From: Isohypsibius dastychi
Lineage: Eukaryota > Tardigrada > Eutardigrada > Parachela > Isohypsibiidae
Direction: 5' to 3'
Assembly (NCBI GenBank): GCA_034696485.1
Contig: JAQIWT010001456.1
Span: 1 to 10,728 of the forward strand
Length of the DNA stretch: 10,728 nucleotides
Below, piece by piece: positions 1 to 7,278 of the stretch (position 1 is its first letter; each line of letters opens with the position of its first letter). The translations under genes and the position numbers were made by a program. The notes under the pieces were generated by a model that did not search any database, was not told the DNA's origin, and was given only the letters and a program-made list of their open reading frames with translations.

Positions 1-3000
1 AAGAAATCTCGCTGGGAATTTCGGAGCTTGTTTTTACGGCAGCTGGAGCCATGGCTGCTGAAAGGTTAGAATTCAAATTCTTTGACGCATGACTATCTGA
101 CCGCGACTTGACAGATGGAGCGATGCTGTGGATCTTATTCTCACGGCGAGGGGAGAAGAAGAAAACGAAATGATGCTGGATGAGCAGGAAACAGATATGC
201 TGTCCAGCTGTTTTGAAAAACTGAATGACTGGGAAAATCTGCATAGCTTCTTGGCTTCAAAAGAAGATCGCAACAAGCGACAGACCGATTTGCTTTTCAT
301 TGCTGAGTATGCTTTACAAATCTCATCTGTCTTTAGATTTGCTATGGTTTGATGTGGTTTTTTTAGGTGCAAGGCATTTGATCACCTTGATTTGGCTGCC
401 AAGCAGCCGGGAGTTTCTGACACTCTCTTTCGCTTACTGGGGAATGGCTTCCGGAACTGTACCGACGCCGCTGAAATTGTAGCCATACTGCCGCGCTCCG
501 ATCTTTAGTGAGTATTGTTTCTAAGGTTTATCGAACGATTTCAAGTTTTCTGTTCGCAGTCCAAATCTTCTTCAACGTGCTCACGAGAAATTGAAGGAAT
601 CCCTCCAAAATGAGATTGCGGCACAGTCGTTGAAAATCCCCGTTAAAGCTTGCATTGTTCTCCATGGACTCACACGGTTGATTGAAGCAGAGAACCCTGT
701 TGACAAGGCATGAAGATGTGATTTTTTATTTTCTGTTTGTTCAAACAGTTTCCATTGGTAGATTCATACTTTTCCTCTTATGTTCAAAACACCAAACATC
801 AGCCATCTCGAAATCGATGTACAGCACACTGCATGCCGTTTCTTGTGTGGAGAGCGATCATTTCATGAACGACAGACAACAATTTGTAAGTTTATAAACG
901 TTCCATCAAAATTTAAGTAAACACGTATCTCCTGGATTTATTGGAAAATGGTTTGATTGTTGATTTTAGGGTGGGATTCGGAGCTGTATTTGTCTGTGGT
1001 GCGCTCAGGACGGCGAACCGGGAATCTGAAGGTCGCACACAACTACCTGAGCGGATTCTTTTCCGGATTTATTTTGGATGAAGTTGATGCTGTAAATGGT
1101 CTACCTGATTTACTGTGTCGTGCTGCAGAAGCTGTCATATCGCCGAAGGAAAGGGAGCTGATCCGGCAGGGTGGCAAATATTATACCGACGTTGGCCAAA
1201 ACGGATATCCACATGCTCTCTCAGTCCTCCGAAGGAACTGCCTTCACGCTTTGAAAGCCGTGTCAGAATATCAGACCGACGTTGATGGAAATTTGGTTGA
1301 AGTTGTCCGGAACTTGAGGTGTCTGGAGCACCTCCATCGGGCAGCAACTGACGGAGACGAAATATTCTCACGCGATTTCTCGGAGGCCACTCTAGAACTG
1401 CGAGATGGTGTTGAAAGTTTATATCAGCGTTCAGGATATCCAGGTAAGCGAGCGTTTTTCAGTGATCATCCTGTCCCTACGTGGAATTTTCCCAGCTGGA
1501 ATGTTTGTTGATTCTGTCGCTGTTTCCGGTTACATTCGTTCTCAAGAAGCGGTTTCTGGAATGTTCAGGGAGCTGGCTTACATGACCCACTGCTTGGAAG
1601 GCGCATATACCAAACCCGCGCTAGAGTTCGGCAACTGGTGCTATGAGCAAGCGTTTAGCGTCCTCGGATCTCTTTATGAGTGAGTGTAATAGAACTGCGT
1701 GAGAAGATTGTGAAATTGGAATTCTTAATTATTTAGACTGGATCCCGCCACCGTCCTGACATCCTTGGCCGAGGCTAGTCCGGATTTGGTTCGAACTAAA
1801 TGTCGTTATTTATCCGAACTTTTGTTTCATGACTGATTTGTCCAGGAACTTTCGGAACTCGACCATTCCACGGTGGCATCAGTGATTTCATTCTTCATTG
1901 ACTCACTTTCGGTCGGCACCGGGCATCGTAAAGTTAAAATCGAAAGCCAGGTGAGTAGCTTCTTGTTTGACATTTAAGTATTGGCTGAAGTTGTCGTGTT
2001 AGTTTTTCGCCGGAAATGTGACCTCTGTTGATGAAGTGATCAATGCGAAATACGGGACAGAGTTTTTGGAATCTGTGGCTGTGACTGTTCTTTTGGATTA
2101 TCTTCGGCAGTTCTCTTCGTCCGTTCTGAATTTGCTGGTTCATGCCGCTCATCTGTACTTTGTATATCTGCGTAGCCCAGTTGGCCCCGACAACACTGCT
2201 ATGGTCATTCTTCGTATTCTGGAGCTTTTGTACGCCTATCCATCAGAGCTGCATCCGATATTTATGGATGAAATTTCGAAGATTGATATCACACCATGGA
2301 AAGGTTCGCGTTCTGAAACTGAGTTATGTAATGTCCTACATTAAATGTAAATTTTAATTTGACAGATTTCGCCACTCAGTCCATCTCGGGATTGCAGCAT
2401 CCGAATCATCTGGTGACTGAATGTCTCACTTTGCTTCTTTCGAACCTTTTTCAAAAGCATCCGTCTGATCTGATCTATCCGATTACCCTCGGCAGAATGT
2501 GTGCCAAGGATGCTAACTTGGGAGGTGGACTGTGTAAGTCTAGCTTCTTACATGATTATTGTGTTCCCGTTTCGCCTGTTTTGGAACGTTGTAAATGTCT
2601 TCAGGTTATCCACAATTGACATCCGATCAGAAACTGCGGATGTATTCTGCATTCGATAATATTGTGCTCGGTTTGCCTTCCGACGCCGCAAACACCTTGG
2701 CGGAAGCAGAATTGTTCTCTGCTGAAGTCCAGCGAATCAGCCTGTTGTGGGAAGAAAGACTATTCCTCTGGCTGGTTTCTCAGCAGAATCAGTTGAAAAG
2801 GTATGTTTGGAAAACTATGAGTGTTCTCTATTGATCCAGTTTGTAATGTAAACTTTTTCAGGCAAGTGAAAGGTGCCATCAAGGCTGGCTTGAATGGACA
2901 TCGCGGTCAGCTTCAGCATGGCGAATCATTGGATAGCTTGGTTAATTTGGACTCAGAATCAACAGATATATCTTCTCACAGCCAGTATGTCTCGGAAATG

Positions 3001-5793
3001 AATGTCGGCCCTGCGGGAACATCCGGAAGTGGATTTGTTCTGGAGAATGTACCCGCTGAAGGCGACTCGATTGTTGATGATGAAGTAGCGCCGGCTGTTG
3101 GCAGCGTCCCTGTACCTAGACGCGAGACACCAGATATCAGCGAAGTTCAAAACAAGAAAAAGGAAAAACGATATTCCCGATTTCCTGTGGAGGAAGAATT
3201 ATCGTGGACGAAAAGGTTCGACTACAGTGCGTACAAAATGGCCATTGCTCCCGTAAGAACTTTCGACGCTACTTTAAGAATTCCGTTCAAGTCTCAGTAT
3301 CACTATTTCTTTACAGTTATTGCGGAAGTTCAATCTTTTCCTGGCGGTTTTTCGACGGCCTCCCGACACTTCGGTAGAAGCGGAGTTTCAGAAGTTTATG
3401 TTGCCAAAAATTGAAGAAGCACTTAGTGTCATTGCCGATCTACCGTTTAAAGTCGAATTCGACGAAGAAGTGCTCTGGGCTGCCGTCGACAATTTTGTGA
3501 AACTTCTCGAAAGAAGATTGACATCTTATCGACACCAGGGTTTACTGATGGGTCAGATCAGCAAAATGAAGGAAATAACCTTGCGGTGCCGTTCTCTTCC
3601 GGTCCCCGGACATGTTGTGTCTCCTGGTGGTAATCCAGTTTTTATTGATGATTTCGACGACTTGATCGCTATTCTTCCCACAAAAACCAAGCCAAAGAAG
3701 ATTGCACTTCGGGGCACTGATGGACAACGGTATGTGTTATTCTGATGAGACCGAAACCGATCTTTATGTTTTGGCTCGTTGACAGATACGTCCTTCTCTG
3801 CAAGGGACTTGAGGATCTCAACCAAGACAACAGAATCATGCAGCTCATGAATGTTGCGAACTGCTTTTTGGACCGGAAGTTCAAACATACCCAGCAGATG
3901 GCTCGCGTCCGAACTTATTCCGTTGTTCCATTCGGACCGCGTGCTGGTCTTATTCAGTGGCTGGAAGGATCCACATCATTATTGTCGCTTTATCGGAGCT
4001 ACTTGGAAAGGGAGACTTATCTGGGACGCCAGGTTTGTTAAAATCTCTGTTGAACTTTTTCGTTCTGTAATATGACATGTTGCAGTTTTTCCCTGTTCGT
4101 GACGAAACTGTCGTAGAAGCTCCGGTTTACGGTCAGATCAAGGTACAAGATGACCGGCGAACGGCCCAGGTTGCAACGTTCCGGGTCACCGAGGAAGAAC
4201 TACAAGATATCTACGAGGAAGTTCAGTCGAAGAAATACGAAAAGAATACCAGCTCGATTACTGTGAAAGCACCGGGGGATCTGGGTCTGATGGAAAGAGA
4301 TTCCGAACTCATTGATGGCGATGACATCTTCGAGGAAAAATTCTCTCCCAAAGAGTTTGTGGATGAATATTACGATACTTTCCTTCGGAGTAACCGGAAT
4401 GAGCTGGCAAAAGTTCGAAAAAAGATTTCCGGTCCTGTACGATCTCATCCCAACATCCACGACCTGCATTTGTCGTATTTAATCAAAAGTCTACGAAATG
4501 ACCCTTCGGTGAGAAAAATGAGATGATGGTGTAATTTTCAGTTCACGTACCTTTTTCTTCCTAGTTTGGTTGGGAAAATCTAAAGCACCATGGAAGCAAT
4601 ATAAACAACGATGTCGGGATTGAACACTTCAGAAATGCTTTGTCCGGTCTGATAGAAGCCACACCGAAAGACCTGCTGTCTCGGTATGTTTTAGTAGTTG
4701 TTTTTTCTGGAATTTGTGTGTTTCACTGTTTCTTTACAGGGAGTTATGGATGGCGTGTTCGTCTTCCGAAGAATGGTGGAAGATATCTCGAAACTATGCC
4801 AGCAGTTTGGCCATCACATCCGTGCTAGGTCACGTCATTGGTCTGGGTGATCGGCATCCTGATAACGTCCTTTTTGATTTTGAGACCGGCGACGTGAGTT
4901 GTTTAGTTTTATATTATTTATATATTTTTATATATATTTATATTATTTATATATTATATATATTTTTATATTTATTTTTATATATTTATATTAAATTTTT
5001 GTGACATAGTGATTTTTCAGGTTGTCCACGTTGATTATAACGTGGCTTTTGATCGAGGACTCCGCTTGAGTGTTCCTGAGCGCGTTCCTTATCGCCTGAC
5101 ACAGAATCTGGTCTCTGCTCTGGGACCTGCTGGGCTGAAGGTACTACCTTAGCATTAAAATACAATCTATTGTTTTAAATGTAACATTTGTCTCTTTTTC
5201 AAAAGGGCGAATTTCGCTCTGTTGCCATTCGCTCGCTGGAGAGTCTTCGTGATAATAGCTCTGTATTCACATCACTGATGTCCGTTTGCGTTCATGATCC
5301 AATGGTGGACTGGACTACGGACAGGTCAGATCAAGTAGGGCTGTATCCTGCGGTGGCAAAACGTGACTCTAGCTTACAGCTACAAAAGCGTAAGTCGGAT
5401 ATCTAGCTAGCTTCATCTGCTTAATGAAAAGAATTTGAAATCTTGGTTTTCCAGGATCGGCAGCCCTTCAGCATGGAATGAAAGTGTATTCCAAGTTTCG
5501 GGAAAAACTGGGTGACACCGACAGCGGAACTGCCGCATCGACAAATTCTGCAGATCATGTAAGTCGTTCATAAGATATAATCAGCGATTTCAATGTTCAG
5601 CGATTTCAATGTAACTGCACGGTTACATATTCGACTTATTTTTTACCATATTGTGCCATAACATTATAATGTTATTATCAGTTTTTATGAGTGACGAAGA
5701 CGATTGCTGTTTCAGGTTGATCGCACAATTTCGGAAGCCACGGATTTGACCAACCTGGCAAGAATGTTTGAAGGTTGGGTCGCCTGGCTGTGA
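1..5793 (+). CDS. SMG1: SMG1, PIKK-family serine/threonine kinase of nonsense-mediated decay (3' part, 22 exons)
   Basis: Known of the family: SMG1 phosphorylates UPF1 when a ribosome stops prematurely, as part of the SMG1-SMG8-SMG9 complex. Seen here: exons 1-64, 115-306, 367-507, 560-707, 762-885, 970-1443, 1496-1679, 1737-1788, 1846-1950, 2003-2303, 2366-2533, 2605-2800, 2862-3252, 3317-3729, 3786-4032, 4086-4508, 4565-4683, 4740-4893, 5021-5140, 5206-5389, 5455-5558 and 5716-5793. Bases 1-2 finish a split codon; joined exons then give 1459 codons without a stop, ending at TGA 5791-5793. SMG1 rather than ATR, ATM or mTOR is shown by ILPTKTKPKK before the kinase, KGLEDLNQDNRIMQ around the lysine, GLGDRHPDN then HVDYN (others have HxDFN or HxDFG), and the C-terminal GWVAWL. 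Two junctions are less certain: the GC donor at 708 and the weak donor at 1789. The N-terminal part, probably about 1000 residues, lies upstream of the window. Confidence 0.95.
708..761 (+). other. Likely GC-AG intron of SMG1 (intron 4)
   Basis: The exon 4 reading frame meets TGA at 711-713, and no good GT donor precedes it. AAG|GCATGA at 707/708 fits a GC donor in phase 0; the only GT alternative is CCT|GTTGAC at 699, a poor match. At the 3' side the attractive CAG at 746-748 opens a frame that hits TAG at 759-761 at once, whereas using that TAG as the acceptor opens exon 5 (762-885) in the frame that joins exon 6 correctly as TGG. The acceptor is well supported and the donor moderately so. 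Confidence 0.6.
1789..1845 (+). other. 57-nt intron of SMG1 with weak donor (intron 8)
   Basis: Reading straight through from exon 8 to exon 9 keeps frame but includes TGA at 1834-1836. Removing 1789-1845 (donor TTG|GTTCGA, acceptor TGTCCAG|GAA) removes exactly 19 codons including that stop and keeps phase 0. CTGAT at 1833-1837 could serve as a branch site. The length matches the other introns, but the donor is poor, so a true in-frame stop or a sequence error is not excluded. Confidence 0.6.
4086..4380 (+). other. SMG1: Acidic/Lys-rich insert within the SMG1 kinase domain (most of exon 16)
   Basis: Exon 16 (4086-4508) encodes 141 residues between the N-lobe motif SLYRSYLERE and the region leading to LIEATPKDLLSR. 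In vertebrate SMG1, as I recall it, the equivalent spacing is far shorter. About 90-100 residues here, rich in Glu, Asp and Lys and containing stretches such as VTEEELQDIYEEVQSKK and ELIDGDDIFEEK, look like an added or expanded loop. From about 4350 (SPKEFVDEYY) alignment with the normal fold appears to resume. The exon stays open throughout and keeps phase 0 at both borders, so it is genuine coding sequence. Its role is unknown; the exact limits need an alignment. Confidence 0.6.
4907..5000 (+). repeat. 94-nt pure A/T low-complexity tract in SMG1 intron 18
   Basis: Bases 4907-5000 contain only A and T, made of imperfect TATATTT/TATTTA units, inside intron 4894-5020. The flanking splice sites (GAC|GTGAGT and TTTTTCAG|GTT) are clear, so the tract does not disturb the gene. 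This intron is about twice the usual length here, and the extra length is this tract. Confidence 0.95.
5581..5612 (+). repeat. Exact 16-bp tandem duplication in SMG1 intron 21
   Basis: The unit TCAGCGATTTCAATGT occurs at 5581-5596 and again directly at 5597-5612 without mismatch. It lies in intron 5559-5715 (157 nt), the longest SMG1 intron in the window. It is followed by a small hairpin, TGTAAC ... GTTACA with a 6-nt loop, at about 5610-5627. It is probably a recent slippage duplication. Confidence 0.95.
5658..5675. repeat. Perfect 18-bp palindrome in SMG1 intron 21
   Basis: ATAACATTATAATGTTAT equals its own reverse complement. It sits between the tandem duplication and the acceptor at 5715. 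It may be chance in an AT-rich intron or the remains of a small inverted-repeat element. No target-site duplication is evident. Confidence 0.9.
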
Positions 5794-6059
5794 ACAACAC
5801 GGGAAATGATGATCGTCACCAACTTGTTTTCTTCTCCACGCATGTTTCTCGGCGGACTTGTTTCGTTTCCAGCTACTTTGATGAAAGACTGACTCAGTTA
5901 CTGGGAACACGCCGTTGTAGTTCTTGTCATCGGATTCAACGAAGTTCTCCGTCAGTGTTTCGAAACGCGCCAGTTTCTGCGATGGTGTCGGGGCTAACCT
6001 TTCTGTATCTCTGTGATGGACTCTTCCATTCTCATCAACAACGACGTCCGTCTGTTACG

Positions 6060-6299
6060 GTGAGACAGTCAGGATAGCATATGTTCTCTCGGACTTTGGT
6101 AGCGCGGACAGCTGCCATGTCAGAAGAACAGCAAGTATCAACATCTCCATTACATTTTATCCATCCACAATATTTTCATCGTTTTCTTCGCCGGGTTATG
6201 GCATCGGGTTTTGGTCATCCATTTTTTCCATCATTTCATCTATCCCTTCTTCTTCGTATTATTATTACTATTATTATTGGATTTGTCTTTTTTCTTTAG
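6060..6299 (+). other. Candidate intron in the SMG1 3' UTR
   Basis: TTACG|GTGAGA at 6060 is as good a donor as those used in the coding part, and TTTTTTCTTTAG ending at 6299 has one of the longest pyrimidine tracts in the window. The interval would be 240 nt. It lies 266 nt downstream of the SMG1 stop. There is no coding frame to test it, so this is a suggestion only. Confidence 0.35.
6257..6278. repeat. Short ATT trinucleotide repeat
   Basis: TATTATTATTA, one interrupting C, then TATTATTATT at 6257-6278, in the SMG1 3' UTR or its candidate intron, just upstream of the pyrimidine tract. Confidence 0.9.
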
Positions 6300-6363
6300 T
6301 CCTCGCGTCCATTAGTCTGGAATGTGACTATCAAGCTTTTGGGATATGAGCGTGTGTTTTGAC

Positions 6364-6369
6364 AATAAA
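6364..6369 (+). terminator. Polyadenylation signal AATAAA, probable SMG1 3' end
   Basis: Canonical AATAAA 571 nt after the SMG1 stop, followed within 40 nt by T/G-rich sequence (TTTGATGTTGATTTGATTGAT). A second AATAAA at 6492-6497 in A-rich sequence is an alternative, more distal site. Confidence 0.6.
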
Positions 6370-6390
6370 TCTAGATCGGGAAAAGGTCAT

Positions 6391-6768
6391 TTGATGTTGA
6401 TTTGATTGATTGTATTCAGTGTGCATTTCATCTATTTTCACAATGAAAAAACTTTTTTAGAATAAGTAACAATGTCAATCATAAAGAAACAAATAAATAA
6501 TGTGTAAATAATGCTTTCTAAATTTTGTTTTCTGAATCTAAATGAATTTGGTGACATTCGAAGGTTAGAATTCATTTGGATTATGGAGATTAACCTACTT
6601 ATACCTGGTTATTACCCAGTGGAATGACCAACAGTATCGTGCAAGCCTCGTATTTTGCCCAGCTGGATATCACCTTCGTTTGATAAGAGAGAATGCAGAT
6701 TAGACGAAGATTCAAGCGAAAACAGTAACTTCGACCTTTGTCAGAACAGTACAAATATTTGCCATGAA
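6391..6768 (+). promoter_or_regulatory. Intergenic spacer and 5' leader of HPS1
   Basis: About 380 nt without a supported gene. The first part (to about 6580) is A/T-rich. The reading frame of HPS1 exon 1 is open upstream to about 6655 but contains no ATG there, so this part is read as leader. No TATA box or known motif is convincing. TTTGTCAG at about 6737-6744 resembles a splice acceptor 25 nt upstream of the HPS1 start and could join an upstream leader exon. Confidence 0.5.
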
Positions 6769-6847
6769 ATGCAAGGTTTATTTGTTTTCTATCGCGCACA
6801 AGAAGTTGTGTTCTATCATTGTGATGAGGAATTATGGAATACCATAA
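6764..6847 (+). other. Overlapping out-of-frame upstream ATG/uORF at the HPS1 start
   Basis: ATG at 6764-6766 in context GCCATGA lies 5 nt before the HPS1 ATG at 6769 (context GAAATGC). It opens a 27-codon frame ending at TAA 6845-6847, overlapping the HPS1 start in another frame. If the transcript begins upstream of it, scanning ribosomes would meet it first. Confidence 0.5.
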
Positions 6848-7278
6848 CACTGAGTTCACCCGAATATGCTGCCGAAACATCTTTTGGACACCAGGTAACT
6901 TCAGTCACAATCAATCCGTTCAGCACGTTCCAGCCACGCTATTCTGTGTTGTAGGTCCATGGGATTCATTCTCTCGAAGCCAGATCTACTGTGCTTCAGT
7001 TCTTTTCTCCAGTTTTTGCATCAGCGATGTTTCTCAGATCTCAGATGGACCACGGACTGTCCGAATTCGGAGCCAGTAACTTTCGTCTTTTTATTTTCAC
7101 GGTCAGTAACCTCATACCTTTATCGCAGTCTGCTTTCAGACTAATTTAATTTTATCATCCAGGTTTTGGAAAATACTTTCATTCTGATATCGGACAGAAC
7201 GCTGGCGCTGGACGTACGCTCGTTGCAAAGGGCCATCGAGAGCATATTCCGCATGCTCCATGGAACATCTCTAGAAAG
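6769..7278 (+). other. HPS1: N-terminal longin domain of HPS1
   Basis: Exons 1-3 encode about 130 residues with the alternating strand pattern of a longin fold: LFVFY and VVFYHCDE as the first hairpin, then STVLQFFSPVFASAMF helix, FRLFIFT and FILISDR strands, and a helix including LQRAIESIFRML. In BLOC-3 the HPS1 and HPS4 longin domains pair to form the Rab32/38-activating surface. Domain limits are estimated. Confidence 0.65.

Larger units (their letters stand above)
3..3252 (+). other. SMG1: SMG1 helical solenoid and FAT region (exons 1-13)
   Basis: About 850 residues upstream of the kinase, rich in leucine and predicted helices, as expected for the HEAT solenoid and FAT domain that cradle PIKK kinase domains. 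Landmarks I can line up with remembered vertebrate SMG1 include a motif around GRRTGN in exon 6 (about 1010-1022), FGNWCYEQ in exon 7 (about 1627-1650), LSELD in exon 9 (about 1849-1863), TPWKG at the exon 10/11 junction, and YPITLGRM in exon 11. Exon 13 (2862-3252) carries a low-complexity stretch rich in Ser, Gly, Glu and Asp (about 2920-3120) followed by a Lys/Glu-rich helix; this is the least conserved part. The exact FAT boundaries are not set. Confidence 0.8.
3653..5332 (+). other. SMG1: SMG1 PI3K-related kinase domain, complete
   Basis: Begins near IAILPTKTKPKK (end of exon 14) and runs into exon 20. The N-lobe ATP-contacting lysine is read as the K of CKGLEDL, codon 3802-3804. The catalytic loop GLGDRHPDN is at 4840-4866, with the catalytic Asp codon at 4849-4851 and the metal-binding Asn at 4864-4866. 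The DFG-equivalent is the Asp of HVDYN at 5033-5035, followed by the VPERVPYRLTQN activation segment. All expected catalytic residues are present, so the kinase should be active. The end is marked by VHDPMVDW in exon 20, the usual close of a PIKK C-lobe. The domain is interrupted by the unusually long exon 16 segment listed separately. Confidence 0.93.
5324..5790 (+). other. SMG1: SMG1 very short C-insertion and FATC domain
   Basis: After the kinase C-lobe only about 60 residues (rest of exon 20 and exon 21) separate it from the FATC end. In vertebrate SMG1 this interval is roughly 1100 residues. The last two exons keep recognisable family residues: KVYSKFREKLGDTD in exon 21, then HVDRTISEATDLTNLA and the terminal MFEGWVAWL in exon 22, matching the family's closing EGWTAWV pattern. 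FATC packs against the kinase domain and is needed for PIKK activity. The short form resembles what is known for nematode SMG-1, which also lacks the long insertion. Confidence 0.85.
5794..6390 (+). other. SMG1: SMG1 3' untranslated region
   Basis: From the stop at 5793 to shortly after AATAAA at 6364-6369, about 590 nt without a convincing gene. Several short frames are open but have no recognisable protein, and those I read are ended by early stops. Base composition up to about 6200 is richer in GC than the introns, as expected of exonic UTR. A splice-site pair inside it (6060-6299) could remove about 240 nt. An ATT-type microsatellite is at 6257-6278. Confidence 0.75.

Noticed and set aside
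749-897. Other reading frames of SMG1 exon 5, starting after the CAG at 748
   Set aside because: One has an immediate TAG, one ends in TGA, and the third does not join exon 6. Only 762-885 reads through to TGG and the conserved exon 6.
1444-1462. A 19-nt intron using the CAG acceptor at 1460-1462 in SMG1
   Set aside because: It keeps frame but is too short to splice. The acceptor at 1495 gives a 52-nt intron in the same phase.
5623-5910. Open frame on the minus strand across the SMG1 end
   Set aside because: It overlaps the FATC exon antisense and has no recognisable protein or splice pattern.
5775-6077. 100-codon plus-strand frame running past the SMG1 stop
   Set aside because: It is a different frame that crosses the FATC exon, has no good start and resembles nothing. 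It is read as 3' UTR.
6655-6768. N-terminal extension of HPS1 from an upstream in-frame codon
   Set aside because: There is no ATG in this stretch, and the start at 6769 aligns residue for residue with the human N-terminus.
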